Positions 38,832 to 49,502 of a stretch of 64,000 bases of DNA are shown here, in pieces. Numbering within the stretch: position 1 is the first letter of the stretch; each line of letters opens with the position of its first letter. The position numbers and the translations under genes were made by a program. This stretch comes from Halopseudomonas xinjiangensis (GTDB lineage: Bacteria > Pseudomonadota > Gammaproteobacteria > Pseudomonadales > Pseudomonadaceae), in the NCBI RefSeq assembly GCF_900104945.1, contig NZ_LT629736.1, forward strand, positions 2,879,001 to 2,943,000, written 5' to 3'. The notes beneath the pieces were generated by a model that saw nothing but the letters and a program-made list of their open reading frames with translations, did not search any database and had not been told where the DNA came from.

Positions 38832-39791
38832 CTAGGGCGCCACTGCCCACTCCTGCTCCAGCCAGTCACGTAAAGCGCCGGCGAGCTGCTCGGGAGATCC
38901 CTGCCGGCTACTGTGGCCGGCGTCCTGTACCGCCTGCGGCATGATTGCACAGGTGGCGCTTTCCGCTGTCTGCGTCCACACCTCCATGCCGCTCTGACGC
39001 ATTCGCCCGCAGGCCGCAACGCCATCTTCGCCCATCCCGCTGAATATGATCGCTCCGCATGCCGGAGCGAAGCTACGCATTACCTCGTCGATCACCGACT
39101 CGATTGCCGGCTGGTAAGGGCCGGGCCATGGAGCGTCGCTCAGACGGACGTCTCCGTCCGGGCCGAACCGCATGCTGCGCTCGATCGGCGCAACCATCAC
39201 TTCGCCGGGTGCTAGTCTCGCCCCCGCCACACAGTTCACCACCCGCCAATCGTTGTGGCGGCCGATGATCTGCGGCAGCTGGGCTTCGAACGCTGCATCA
39301 ATGTGCTGGGCATAGACGAAGGCCACCGGCAGGGTAGTCGGCAGCAGGTCGAGGAACGCCTTCACCGCGTTCGGCCCGCCCAACGATGCGGCCAGCACCC
39401 ACACGCAACCCGCCAGACCCGGCGCCTTGGCAGCCGCAAACGTAGGCGCTACACCCGTCGGAGGAGAGCCTAGCAGTGGCAGCAACTTGTTATACAGCTG
39501 CCGCTGCCAGCGCGGGTAGTCCTCACTATCGATGGCTGGCGTATCGCCCACGCCGATAAGTACCGGTACGTCGCTTTGTCCCAGAAGCCAGTCGATCGAC
39601 TCGCAGTCTTCGGCGACATCGAGCAGCCATAAATCGGTCTCGACCGAAGCCAGGTCCGCCGGCACCATCGCTTGGGGACCGTCAACGAACACCAATCTGT
39701 AGCCGAACGCGGTAAGCACCTCGGCGAGGCTGTCGCGCCTGGATCGCCTGCTTGCCAGCAAGGCGATGGCAGGCGCCAGCTGATCAGTCAC
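38832..39791 (-). CDS. chpB: Chemoreceptor glutamate methylesterase ChpB
   Basis: A 319-residue CheB-like protein. The N-terminal part (APAIALLASRRSRRDSLAEVL, DLWLLDVAEDCES) looks like a receiver fold in which the acidic pocket is not convincing. The methylesterase domain has VLAASLGGPNAVKAFLDLLP (catalytic Ser), YAQHIDAAFEAQLP (His) and FSGMGEDGVAACGRMR (Asp). It demethylates PilJ opposite PilK. GTG 39791 (VTDQLAPAIALL) overlaps the end of chpA by 8 bases; TTG 39812 with a GGAAG upstream is an alternative start. Confidence 0.9.
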   Translation of the reverse strand: MTDQLAPAIALLASRRSRRDSLAEVLTAFGYRLVFVDGPQAMVPADLASVETDLWLLDVAEDCESIDWLLGQSDVPVLIGVGDTPAIDSEDYPRWQRQLYNKLLPLLGSPPTGVAPTFAAAKAPGLAGCVWVLAASLGGPNAVKAFLDLLPTTLPVAFVYAQHIDAAFEAQLPQIIGRHNDWRVVNCVAGARLAPGEVMVAPIERSMRFGPDGDVRLSDAPWPGPYQPAIESVIDEVMRSFAPACGAIIFSGMGEDGVAACGRMRQSGMEVWTQTAESATCAIMPQAVQDAGHSSRQGSPEQLAGALRDWLEQEWAVAP

Positions 39792-42700
39792 TGAGCGCAA
39801 CCAGGCGGCCAATCACTTCCAGTAGTTGACCTTCCTGATACGGCTTGCCCAGATACTCGTTGACCCCGATACCGCGCGCCCGGTCCCGATGCTTCTCGCC
39901 GGTGCGTGAGGTGATCATGACGATTGGCAAGTCATGCAGCCGCTCGTCGTGACGCACCAGGGTTGCCACTTCGAAGCCGTCCATGCGAGGCATTTCGATA
40001 TCCAGCAGCATGATATCCGGCTGGATATCCTGCAGCTTGGCGATCGCCTCGACTCCGTCTTTTGCCGTGACAACTTCCATTCCGTGCCGCTCGAGCAGGC
40101 GACTGGTCACCTTGCGCACGGTGATGGAGTCGTCCACTACCATGACCAGCGTCGGCCGCTCTTCGCTCTGTACCTGTGCAATCTGTTGGCGCTCGGCAGC
40201 CAGACGCTGTTGTGAATGCAGCGCCTGCTGCGCGCGGATAACTGCCAGCAGATCAAGAATCACCACCACCCGACCGTCGCCCAGAATGGTCGCGCCGGAA
40301 ATACCGGGCACCACAGCAAACTGCTTGCCGAGACCTTTCACGACGATTTCCCGCGAGCCGGCCAGCGCATCGACCTGAACCGCGACGCTGTGCTCGGTCC
40401 CCCGTACCAGGATCACCGGCAGCGGCAGACTGTGCCCGCTCAGCTTCGGCTGCTGACCAGTGACCAGCAGGTCGCCAAGGTAGCGCAGGTCATAGGTCTT
40501 CCCTGCGTACTGGAACGCCGGAGCATCAGGCGCGTAATAGGCTTCGAGTTCGTAGCCGGAGACCCGCACGATACCCTCGATGGTATTCAACGGAATGGCG
40601 TAGAGGTCTTCACCGGAATACACCATCAGCGCGCGGTTGACCGACACGGTAAACGGCAGGCGGATGGTAAATGCCGAGCCCTGTCCAGGCTCGGTGGTCA
40701 GTGTCATGCTGCCGCCGAGCTGTTTGACCTCGGCATTGACCACGTCCATCCCGACCCCACGACCTGAGATCTGCGTGACCTTTTCCGCCGTGGAGAAACC
40801 CGCTTCCAGAATGAACTGGAGGATTTCCTGATCGGTCAGCTCGGCCGATGCGTCCATCAACCCGCGTTCGACCGCCTTGCGACGGACCGCATCCAGATTG
40901 ATGCCTGCCCCGTCGTCGGCGAGCTGCAACACGATCTCTCCGCCTTCACGACGCAGGTCGAGGGTGATGTTGCCCTGCTCCGGCTTGCCGTTATCGATAC
41001 GCCGTGCAGGCATCTCGATGCCGTGGTCCACGGCGTTGCGCAGCATGTGCTCCAGCGGACCGATCATGCGTTCGAGCACGCTACGATCCATTTCGCCTTC
41101 AGCATTGCCTACCGTCAGCTCGACCTGCTTGCCCAGTTCCGTAGCCACCTGCCGCACTACTCGACGCATACGCGGCAGCAGTCTTTCGAAGGGCACCATG
41201 CGTGTACGCATCAGGCCTTCCTGCAGTTCGGTATTGACCCGGGCCTGCTGAACCAGCAGCGTCTCGGCATCCCGGCTTTTTGCTGCCAGGGTTTCCTTCA
41301 GATCCAGCAAGTCAGAGGCCGACTCGAACAACGACCGCGAGAGCTGTTGCAGCTGCGAGTAACGGTCCATTTCGAGCGGGTCGAAATCCTCGTAACCCTG
41401 TTCGATCTCTTCCTGGTGGCGCGACAGAATCTGCGCCTGGGTTTCCATATCAAGCCGGCGCAACTGGTCGCGTACCCGCTCGATGGTTGTTTCGACATCG
41501 GTCAGGGTCTGGCTGAGATCGCTCACCTGCTGTTCGACCCGGCCACGGAAGATGGATGTCTCGCCTGCCAGGTTGACCAGTTCTTCAAGCAATGCGGCAG
41601 GCACCTTGACGGTTTCCTGGCCACTGGTTCGGCTGAGGCGCTGCTGGGAACCCTGACCGGCCTCCATGGCCTGCTCCAGTACCGCCTTGACGTTCGCCAG
41701 CGTCTGGCTCGGCTGGGCAGGCTCAAGCATTTCGACAGGCTCAGCATTGCGTGTCGAAGTGATCCAACTTTCCGAGAGCGTCCAGTCGGCAGCTTCCAGC
41801 TCGCCACCCGCGGCAATCTGTTCGATAGCCTGACGCAACCCATCGATCGCCGCCTGGAGCGCTTCGTCATGCTCTTCACTGGCTTCGTGCAGTGCGGACT
41901 CGAGTCGTTTCGCCTGTTCAGCCAGCACATGCTGGCTCGCCAGTCTGGCGCTGCCTTTGAGTGTCTGGATGCGGTGCAGCAGCTCGTGAGCAGCAGCTGC
42001 ATCGCTGCGTCGCGCATCGAGCAGGCTGCTGCAGGGTGCGAGTAGCTCCCGCGCTTCCTCGACGAACATGCCGAGCATGCCCTTGAGCGGCTGGCTGACC
42101 AGCCGGGCCGCGGGCGAACTCGCCTCGACAGCCTCGACCAACGGCGCCACTGGGGCAGGCTGTGGCTGGCCGGGCAGAACGACCGGAGCGTCCGGATTCG
42201 CTCGATACTGACGAATGGCGGCGATGAGTCCGCGACCGTCGCGCACCGGGCGGCGGCGTACGATCCCCTCAATCATTTCCGCTAAAGCGTCATGGCAGGC
42301 GTGGAGCAGTGCAAACAGCGGTTCGCTGGGCTGGTAACGCATTTCGCCCAGACCTTCATACAAGAATTCCAGTTCATGGGCCAGATCGCCGACGGGGGTA
42401 ATCTCGGCCATGCGCGCGCCGCCCTTGAGCGTATGCAGATCACGCTGAAGCGACGCCACGGCAATACCGTTGCCGGTGTCTTCCAACCACAACCGCAGGC
42501 TTTCGCTGGAGCTTTCGATAATTTCCTGTGCTTCTTCGAGGAATATATCCACCAGCTCGGCATCGGTAGCCGAAGCGGCCGGGTCCCACAGGTCGTCGGT
42601 GGCAGCCGGCGCGGGTGCCCCGGGCTCGTCCAGCTCGGCTGGTTCATCAAGCGATTCGACACCAAGCTCAGACTGCGGCTCCGCCACCTTCGGAGCATCG

Positions 42701-45700
42701 GCTCCGCTGTGCTGCAACACGGCTTCGAGCGCAGCGATCTCGCTCACCGGCGCTGCGACGTGCTGGTGCGCCGCGACCTGGTCCATCATGGTGATCAACC
42801 GCTCGTGGCCTGCGACCAGCGCCGAAGCCGCCGTCTCGTCCAGATCGACACGTTGCTCGGCCAGCGCTCCGTGAACGTCCTCCAATGCCTGGCACAGGGA
42901 CTCGAGATCGTGCAACTCGACGTCGCCAGCTACCTCACCAAGCGCCCGCAGGCTGGAGACCAGCCCGGCGCTGTCGACTGGCTCGGGCTCGCCGGGTTGC
43001 CAGGCAAGCAGCTGATCGGCTGCGTCCAGCAGTAGATCGAGACCTTCGGTAAGGAAGATCGACAGCAGACCCGCCTCACCGGCAGCGCTATCATCCGTTT
43101 CGCTACGACGCTTGTCCCGCGCCGCGAGCGCCTTGGCATGCATCTGCTGCAGGCGATCAAGGAAGTCGTCCGTGCCTTCGATCGGCTCTTCGGCGTTGAC
43201 TTCGAGCCGCGACAAGCCGCTTTCGATCATCTCCACCGCCTCGCCCAGCAGGCTGGCAAATTCACGGTCGGCAGCGATCAGATTGGTCTTCAGCTCCTTG
43301 GCCAGCCTCTCCAACGGCGTGGCGAGTGCTGCGATCGGCTTGATGCCGGCCATGTGTGCGCTGCCCTTCAGCGTGTGCAGTGCTCGCTGAAGGGAATCAC
43401 TGATACTGCGCGGCACGCTTTGCTCACACAGCGTCAGGAACGCTCGGATCTCTTCGATATGTGCCTGGGTTTCGTTCCAGAAGATTTCCAGGAGAACCGG
43501 GTCCAGGCCGTTGAGTTCCGGTTCGTCGGCCTGCTCGACCGAGGCGGCTGGTGTCGGTTCGAACGCATCCGCGGCGGACCCGCTGGTTTCGCTACGCTCG
43601 TCCAGCGACTCTTCTTCCAGGCCAAACGCTTGCTCGCCATCAGAAAGCTGATCGTCACTGATGCCGGCCAGCTCAATTTCCTCTGGCGCGACCTGTTCGG
43701 GCTCGACCGGCTCGGCTTCCAGAGGGAGGCCTTCAGTCGGGAATTCAATCGTATCGGCCGGCTCGTGCTCTTCAGGCAAAGACGAGGCGTCGATCGCGAA
43801 AACTTCATCAAGCTCTTCCGGTCCCTGTTGGGGCACTGCCTCGGCAAGGATCTGCTCGGGCTCGGACGCTTCTGTTTCGTCCGACAACGCAGCATCGCCA
43901 GCGCCGTCGGCTTCATCGACCGCCTCACCGACTGCTTGCGGCTCGGCCTGGGCCTCGGCAGCGGCCACATCGTCGATCGGTTCCGGTTGCGGCAAGGGTG
44001 TATCGTCGAGGGACGCTTCGGCCGTCTCGTCAACGTCAGCCAATGGCGTCGGCAGCGGGTGGCCCTTGCCCAGCGCGTCGGCACACGCCGAGAGATATTG
44101 CACCTCAGGTAGCATCTGTTGCTGATGGGCAGCGAAGTCATCCACCAGCCGCGGCATGAGTGCCCTAACATCGTTGACGACTTCGAACAGCTCGGTGCTG
44201 GTGGCAATGTTTCCGTCTATAACGCGGTTGAGCATGTTCTCGACAGACCATGCCAGCTCCGCAAGCACCCCGGCCCGGACCATCCTGCCACTACCCTTGA
44301 GGGTATGAAAACCACGGCGAACCTCGGCACGCGCCTTGTGATCCTCTGGATTTTCCTGCCAGGCGGGCACAAATTCCTGAAGCGTTTCGAGAACCTCGCC
44401 CACCTCTTCGATGAAGATTTCGATCAGTTCTTCATCGAGCTCGTCTTCTTCGGCTACGGTCGGAGCATTTAGCGGCGTGGCATCAGCGGACGTTGTCGTG
44501 TCCGGCGCAAAGTCTTCTCCCGGCTCGGACTGGCGTTCGAGCGCGTCTTCGATAGCGGCGACCGGCTGCGGCTCGATGACCTCTTCCGGTTCGTCGACTT
44601 CGGCCAGCTCATCGTCTCCCGCGACCAGAGAAGAGTCGAGCGGCTCAAGACCTGTCGATTCGCTCGGGGTGGCATCGAGCTCAATGTCCGCTGCCGAAGC
44701 GGGCGCTTCGGCAGCAAAGCTCTGCACGGTGTCGGCATCGTAGCCGAGCGAGGCCAGACGCTCTTCGGCCACGGCGAGAATGCCATCCCCACGGTCCGCA
44801 TCGTCCTCGGCCAACCGCTCGAGGTAGTAATCGGCGCTGGTAATCACGTCGGCCAACGCGTCCAGAGAATCCCAGCCGGGTACTGCACGCGGTGCCATCA
44901 ACAGATCATTGACGCAGCGCCGGCACGTCCCGACGACCGCAGACGCCCGCTCCAGCCCAAGCATGGCCAGGCTGCCGCGTACGCTGTTGAGGAGGCCGTC
45001 CACGGGCTCGAGATACTGATGATCCCACTGGTGGGCAATGAATGCATTGATCGCTTCGCGGGTCAGCTCAAGATCGTTCCGGGATTCATGCACGACTTGG
45101 CGGTGAACGGCCTGCATGTCGCGAGCGGCTGCGAGCCGCTTAGCCTCTTCCGACTCCGCTTTGCGGGTACCGTCGTCGCGCTCCTGACCGGAGATGCCCT
45201 GCAAACTGGCTTCTACGAACAGCAGGCCGCCGGCGATGTCCATCAAGGCACCGTCACCAATCGGCGAATTCGCGTGAGCCAGACGGTCGACCTGCTCGAT
45301 CTGCTCGAGCAGCACCCGTCTTGGCTGGCCAAGACCCAGCATGGCCAGTGTGTCGGCGATCTGTTTGAGCGTCGGCAACATATCAGCCAAGTCCTCCGGC
45401 TGACGACGGTCGCTACGCACGAAGAGATCGAGACGGTCCTTGACCTGATTAAGCTCCTCGCCCAACGCAATGACGACCGACTGCATGGCGCTACGATCGG
45501 GGCCGACCAAGCGGCTGCTGCGATCGTCTTCCTGCTCGGCCTGATCCCAGGCGCCGGTAAGTTGGTAGCGCTCTTTGAGCGCGTCGAGCCGCGGAGTGCT
45601 ACCGGAACTCTTGGCAACGTAGAACAATAAATTGCGCAAAAGCTCAGGAGCGGGCTTCGCGGTAAGCGCTTCCGAACCAGCCTCGAGCAATTGCCTCAAC

Positions 45701-46437
45701 TCGCGATCGGCTTGACGCAGCAGTTGCTTGACCGCCGCACCCGGCTCGATGCTTCCGGCCTCCAGGCCTTCGGCAATGCCTGCGAACACCGACCAGAGAT
45801 TGGCCGAAGGCGCGCCCCGGAAGATCTTCTCCAGGTAACCGAAAACCCGCAACAGTTGGTGTGCGTTGGCCTGCACATTATGTTCGCGCACAATGCCAGC
45901 CTGGGCGATCTGCATCGCCTGGCGCAGCTTGCGTAACTGACGTGCGATATCCGGGCCGGCAAAGCTGGCTTGCTGTTCGGCGCTGGCAGCCGCGCTATCC
46001 TGCTCGGCAATCTGCGGGCTGAACAGCGCATTCTCCGACAGGAGCTTTTCCCCCCGTGCCGAGCGCATGTCGTTCAACAGCGGCAGCAGCACCAGTGGCA
46101 GGTCTCGCCGGCCGGATTGCACCCGATCAAGGTAGGCCGGCATCTGCAGGACGGCCTGCATGAGCACTTCCAGCGCTTCGCCTTCGCGGCCAACCGTGCC
46201 GTGCATCAGCGCTTGAGCAAGCTTTTCCATTTCTTCGGCGAGCAACGCAGCGCCGTAGAACTCGACCATTTGCAGGGTACCGTGGACCTGATGGATATAG
46301 GTCAGACAGAACCGCAGTCGCGTCGAATCCTCGGGGTGTTCGACGAAGGCTTCCAGGGCCTGACGTGCCTGCCCGAGCGTTTCGGAAATCTCGCCTTTTA
46401 CCCAATCGAGGGCGACATAATCATGCCGATCACCCAT
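39784..46437 (-). CDS. chpA: Pil-Chp histidine kinase ChpA with multiple Hpt domains, CheW-like domain and receiver
   Basis: A 2217-residue CheA homologue, cytoplasmic, core of the twitching and surface-sensing pathway. Hpt-like sites occur at about residues 49 (HQVHG), 484 (NSVRG: Asn for His), 710 (HTLKGSGRM), 1020 (HTLKGSAHM), 1160 (SSLRALG: Ser), 1332 (HTLKGGARM) and 1488 (QTLKGSARL: Gln for His). Long acidic, Glu/Asp/Pro-rich linkers separate them. Then come dimerization (LLEELVNLAGETSIFRGR), ATPase (LEHMLRNAVDHG near 1800, GRGVGMDVV near 1892), CheW-like, and a receiver (VMVVDDSITVRK; phospho-Asp in LLDIEMPRMDG near 2140). ATG 46437 has TGGAGTG upstream and follows the pilK stop by 2 bases. 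Confidence 0.97.
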   Translation of the reverse strand: MGDRHDYVALDWVKGEISETLGQARQALEAFVEHPEDSTRLRFCLTYIHQVHGTLQMVEFYGAALLAEEMEKLAQALMHGTVGREGEALEVLMQAVLQMPAYLDRVQSGRRDLPLVLLPLLNDMRSARGEKLLSENALFSPQIAEQDSAAASAEQQASFAGPDIARQLRKLRQAMQIAQAGIVREHNVQANAHQLLRVFGYLEKIFRGAPSANLWSVFAGIAEGLEAGSIEPGAAVKQLLRQADRELRQLLEAGSEALTAKPAPELLRNLLFYVAKSSGSTPRLDALKERYQLTGAWDQAEQEDDRSSRLVGPDRSAMQSVVIALGEELNQVKDRLDLFVRSDRRQPEDLADMLPTLKQIADTLAMLGLGQPRRVLLEQIEQVDRLAHANSPIGDGALMDIAGGLLFVEASLQGISGQERDDGTRKAESEEAKRLAAARDMQAVHRQVVHESRNDLELTREAINAFIAHQWDHQYLEPVDGLLNSVRGSLAMLGLERASAVVGTCRRCVNDLLMAPRAVPGWDSLDALADVITSADYYLERLAEDDADRGDGILAVAEERLASLGYDADTVQSFAAEAPASAADIELDATPSESTGLEPLDSSLVAGDDELAEVDEPEEVIEPQPVAAIEDALERQSEPGEDFAPDTTTSADATPLNAPTVAEEDELDEELIEIFIEEVGEVLETLQEFVPAWQENPEDHKARAEVRRGFHTLKGSGRMVRAGVLAELAWSVENMLNRVIDGNIATSTELFEVVNDVRALMPRLVDDFAAHQQQMLPEVQYLSACADALGKGHPLPTPLADVDETAEASLDDTPLPQPEPIDDVAAAEAQAEPQAVGEAVDEADGAGDAALSDETEASEPEQILAEAVPQQGPEELDEVFAIDASSLPEEHEPADTIEFPTEGLPLEAEPVEPEQVAPEEIELAGISDDQLSDGEQAFGLEEESLDERSETSGSAADAFEPTPAASVEQADEPELNGLDPVLLEIFWNETQAHIEEIRAFLTLCEQSVPRSISDSLQRALHTLKGSAHMAGIKPIAALATPLERLAKELKTNLIAADREFASLLGEAVEMIESGLSRLEVNAEEPIEGTDDFLDRLQQMHAKALAARDKRRSETDDSAAGEAGLLSIFLTEGLDLLLDAADQLLAWQPGEPEPVDSAGLVSSLRALGEVAGDVELHDLESLCQALEDVHGALAEQRVDLDETAASALVAGHERLITMMDQVAAHQHVAAPVSEIAALEAVLQHSGADAPKVAEPQSELGVESLDEPAELDEPGAPAPAATDDLWDPAASATDAELVDIFLEEAQEIIESSSESLRLWLEDTGNGIAVASLQRDLHTLKGGARMAEITPVGDLAHELEFLYEGLGEMRYQPSEPLFALLHACHDALAEMIEGIVRRRPVRDGRGLIAAIRQYRANPDAPVVLPGQPQPAPVAPLVEAVEASSPAARLVSQPLKGMLGMFVEEARELLAPCSSLLDARRSDAAAAHELLHRIQTLKGSARLASQHVLAEQAKRLESALHEASEEHDEALQAAIDGLRQAIEQIAAGGELEAADWTLSESWITSTRNAEPVEMLEPAQPSQTLANVKAVLEQAMEAGQGSQQRLSRTSGQETVKVPAALLEELVNLAGETSIFRGRVEQQVSDLSQTLTDVETTIERVRDQLRRLDMETQAQILSRHQEEIEQGYEDFDPLEMDRYSQLQQLSRSLFESASDLLDLKETLAAKSRDAETLLVQQARVNTELQEGLMRTRMVPFERLLPRMRRVVRQVATELGKQVELTVGNAEGEMDRSVLERMIGPLEHMLRNAVDHGIEMPARRIDNGKPEQGNITLDLRREGGEIVLQLADDGAGINLDAVRRKAVERGLMDASAELTDQEILQFILEAGFSTAEKVTQISGRGVGMDVVNAEVKQLGGSMTLTTEPGQGSAFTIRLPFTVSVNRALMVYSGEDLYAIPLNTIEGIVRVSGYELEAYYAPDAPAFQYAGKTYDLRYLGDLLVTGQQPKLSGHSLPLPVILVRGTEHSVAVQVDALAGSREIVVKGLGKQFAVVPGISGATILGDGRVVVILDLLAVIRAQQALHSQQRLAAERQQIAQVQSEERPTLVMVVDDSITVRKVTSRLLERHGMEVVTAKDGVEAIAKLQDIQPDIMLLDIEMPRMDGFEVATLVRHDERLHDLPIVMITSRTGEKHRDRARGIGVNEYLGKPYQEGQLLEVIGRLVALSD

Positions 46438-46439
46438 AG

Positions 46440-47324
46440 TCACTCCAGACTCTCGCTGCTGTCCCGGCGCACGTAGGCCTGCACCCGGTCATCGGGTACA
46501 CGCTCGAGCAAAGGGTTGTTCCAGTCCACAATTTCACCTAGCCCGATGACCAGCATGCCGCCCGGCGCCAACCGCTTGGCAAGCAGACTGAGCAGATCAC
46601 GACGGCGCCATCGGCGGAAATAGATGAGAAGGTTCTGGCAGAAGATGATATCCAGGTCCCGTAGCGGAGCCTGGGCCAGTTCAAGAATGTTCATTCGGCT
46701 GAAGCACACGCGCTCCCGCAGGCTGGGCAGCACTTCGTGATGCCCCTCCTCCAGGTCCGTCAGCCAGGTTTTACGCTCGGCCGGGGACAGACCACCGAGT
46801 CGACCTGTCGGGTATCGACCGGTACGACCCTGCTCCAGCGCTTTCAGGCTGATATCGGTTGCCCATATTCCATAGTCGCGCTTGTCGATGCGGAGCTCTC
46901 GCAGAGCCTGTTCGACGATGATTGCCAGGGAGTAGGCTTCTTCTCCGCTGGCGCAGCCGACGCTCCACAGTTGTAAAGGAGCGGCCTTGCCCGGACGACT
47001 GAGTACATCACGGATATGGCTGGAAACGCAGTCGAAGGACTGCCGGTGGCGCATGAAGCTGGTTTCGCGGACGGTCAGTCGCTCGATCAATGCCGACCAC
47101 TCTATCGCACCCAGCGGGCCGCGGGTGACGTAGTCGTAGTAGGCTTGATAGTCGTCCATCTGCTGCTCGCGCATACGAGCATGCAGGCTGGTTTGGAGAA
47201 ACGTCTTGCGCTGGTCGCTGACGCAGACGCCGGTACGCTCTTCAAGCAGGGCCTGCCACTGACGAAACTGGCTGATATCCATGTCCGGCAGCTGCTGCAA
47301 TGACCAGTTCGGCGTTCTTTGCAC
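46440..47324 (-). CDS. pilK: Chemoreceptor methyltransferase PilK (CheR family)
   Basis: A 294-residue SAM-dependent methyltransferase. It has the N-terminal CheR helical domain (SLHARMREQQMDDYQAYYDY, VRETSFMRHRQSFD) and a catalytic domain with LWSVGCASGEEAYSLAII (SAM site), IWATDISLKALEQGRTGRYP and LDIIFCQNLLIYF, then GGMLVIGLGE. It methylates glutamates of PilJ. The start is GTG 47324, with AAGGGA upstream. It lies 63 bases after pilJ and directly before chpA. Confidence 0.94.
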   Translation of the reverse strand: MQRTPNWSLQQLPDMDISQFRQWQALLEERTGVCVSDQRKTFLQTSLHARMREQQMDDYQAYYDYVTRGPLGAIEWSALIERLTVRETSFMRHRQSFDCVSSHIRDVLSRPGKAAPLQLWSVGCASGEEAYSLAIIVEQALRELRIDKRDYGIWATDISLKALEQGRTGRYPTGRLGGLSPAERKTWLTDLEEGHHEVLPSLRERVCFSRMNILELAQAPLRDLDIIFCQNLLIYFRRWRRRDLLSLLAKRLAPGGMLVIGLGEIVDWNNPLLERVPDDRVQAYVRRDSSESLE

Positions 47325-47387
47325 AATGTGTCCCTTGCTCGAGCCGGCGATCGGGGTGCCTGGCGGTCACCCCTTTTCCTGAAATGC

Positions 47388-49427
47388 TCAGCTGTCCTGC
47401 TGTGGCAGCGTGAAGCCGTCGACCGACTGACGCATGGTTTCCGCCAGCGTCGCCAGCTCACCGATGCTGCGAGCAGTGGCGGTAGTACCGGTAGACGTCT
47501 GTGAGGTGATCTCCTGAATCACGTTCATGGTGTTGGAGATATGGCCCGCAGAGGAAGCCTGTTGCCGCGCTGCGTTGGAGATGTTCTGAATCAACGCCGC
47601 GAGGCTGGTCGATACCTTTTCGATCTCCTCCAGCGCCACACCCGCATCCTGCGCCAGGCGCGCACCGCGTACTACTTCCGAAGTGGTCTGCTCCATGGAG
47701 ATAACCGCTTCGTTGGTATCGGTCTGAATGGTTTTTACCAGCGCCTCGATCTGCTTGGTAGCGCCCGAGGAGCGTTCCGCGAGTCGCTGTACTTCGTCCG
47801 CGACCACCGCGAAGCCTCGACCGGCGTCACCGGCCATGGACGCCTGGATCGCGGCGTTCAATGCAAGGATGTTGGTCTGGTCGGCGATGTCGTTGATCAG
47901 GCTCACGATGTCACCGATCTCCTGAGACGACTCACCCAGACGCTTGATCCGCTTGGAAGTATCCTGAATCTGTTCGCGAATGGTATCCATGCCAACGATG
48001 GTGTTCTGTACCACCTCGTTACCCTTGTTGGCGATGGCTACCGAGCGCTCCGCTACCGCTGACGATTCCGCGGCGTTGGCCGATACCTGGTCAATGGAGA
48101 CGGCCATCTCGTTAACCGCAGCCGAGGCGCCGGCGATTTCCTGCGCCTGGTGTTCGGATGCTTCGGCCAGGTGCATGGCGGTGTTTTGCGTATCCTGGGC
48201 TGCCAGGGCCACCTGGGCGGCAGTATGGTTGATCGTTTCTACCAACTGACGCAGCTGGTCGATCGAGAAGTTGATCGAGTCGGCGATCGCACCGGTGAAG
48301 TCTTCGGTTACCGTCGCCTGAGCGGTCAGGTCGCCGTCGGCAAGGTCGGCAATCTCGTCGAGCAGACGAAGAATCGCTTCCTGGTTACGGTTGTTCTTCT
48401 CGGCGGTCTCGGCCAGACGGATACGCGTTTCGCGGGTCATCTGCATACCGATCAAGGCGATGCTGCCCAGAGCGATGACGGCAAGAAGTGCGCCGAGCAG
48501 GGTATTGATCCAGCGAGCGTCCGCACGCGCTTCGAAGCCCAGGGACAGTGCCGAGGCATTTTCCAGCAATGACTGCGAGTCGGTAAAGATCTCGTTCGCT
48601 GCGGAACGTACCTGATACAACTCAGGCGAGGTGAGCAGGATCTCGTCGACCGAGTCGGATACGAACTGGAACAGGTCGGCGATTTCTGTCAGACGCGATA
48701 CCGCGTCGGGATCCGTCACCTGACTGATACCCATTCCTTCGTCGCCGTTGATCATGCCTTCCAGCACGCGACCGAACAGGCTGGCGTCGCGACCGAAACT
48801 GTCAGCTGCCATCACCGAATCAGCGTCACCAGCGAGCACCCGGTTAACCGAGCCAAGGATACGTTCGGCCAGCAGCGACTGACGCTGGGCGATAGCGATC
48901 TGTTGCGCCGGTGCGTTGTTGGCGATAAGCATATCCACCACGTCTTCGTACTCGACCTGCAACTGAGGCACGGTATCGGACAAGGTGGCGGCTACTTCAT
49001 GCAGCGACAGTACGGTGTTCTGACTAGCGAGGATCGCGTCGGCGTTACTGCGCACCCGATCCCAGTCCGCCTGCACCGTGGCAACCTCTTCTTGCAACGA
49101 CGCCGGCGCGGCTGGCAGGCCGGTCTCTTCGCGGCCGTCTACGATGTAGCCCCAGCGTGTCTGGAAATCATTACGTGCTTTGGCAAGCAGTGCGAAGGCT
49201 TCCGGCGTACCGGTCGCGGCTTCGGTCGCCGACTTGGAGATTTCCTGCGACAGAACCCGCAGCTCACCGGCGTGACCGATGTATTCGGTATCGTAGGCAC
49301 TCTGAACGTTCAGATACAGAAAGTTGACGAAGAGCAGCAACAAGGAAACGATCCGCGCGGCGAACAAGCCGAGGAACTGTCGATTGCTGCGCATGGAGGA
49401 AAGCAATTGAGTGTCTAGCTTTTTCAT
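47388..49427 (-). CDS. pilJ: Type IV pilus chemoreceptor PilJ
   Basis: A 679-residue methyl-accepting protein: membrane helix 1 ([20 protein letters not shown], about 20-40), a periplasmic sensing region rich in helices with PilJ-type repeats to about 305, helix 2 ([20 protein letters not shown]), HAMP, and a long cytoplasmic coiled coil whose hairpin tip reads [20 protein letters not shown] and [19 protein letters not shown]. Its known role in P. aeruginosa is sensing pilin retraction and surface contact and driving ChpA. It belongs to the pilGHIJK-chpABC series. Confidence 0.97.
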   Translation of the reverse strand: MKKLDTQLLSSMRSNRQFLGLFAARIVSLLLLFVNFLYLNVQSAYDTEYIGHAGELRVLSQEISKSATEAATGTPEAFALLAKARNDFQTRWGYIVDGREETGLPAAPASLQEEVATVQADWDRVRSNADAILASQNTVLSLHEVAATLSDTVPQLQVEYEDVVDMLIANNAPAQQIAIAQRQSLLAERILGSVNRVLAGDADSVMAADSFGRDASLFGRVLEGMINGDEGMGISQVTDPDAVSRLTEIADLFQFVSDSVDEILLTSPELYQVRSAANEIFTDSQSLLENASALSLGFEARADARWINTLLGALLAVIALGSIALIGMQMTRETRIRLAETAEKNNRNQEAILRLLDEIADLADGDLTAQATVTEDFTGAIADSINFSIDQLRQLVETINHTAAQVALAAQDTQNTAMHLAEASEHQAQEIAGASAAVNEMAVSIDQVSANAAESSAVAERSVAIANKGNEVVQNTIVGMDTIREQIQDTSKRIKRLGESSQEIGDIVSLINDIADQTNILALNAAIQASMAGDAGRGFAVVADEVQRLAERSSGATKQIEALVKTIQTDTNEAVISMEQTTSEVVRGARLAQDAGVALEEIEKVSTSLAALIQNISNAARQQASSAGHISNTMNVIQEITSQTSTGTTATARSIGELATLAETMRQSVDGFTLPQQDS

Positions 49428-49502
49428 CTGTTGGCCCCTACCTGGCCTACCGCCTATTCGTGTTGTCCCTGTTGCGACACCGGTCCCCGGCGCCGCTCCC
49501 GA

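Noticed and set aside
42292..44112. Open frames antisense to the acidic linkers of chpA
   Set aside because: Repetitive Glu/Asp codons on the minus strand produce long stop-free frames on the plus strand; no homology seen.
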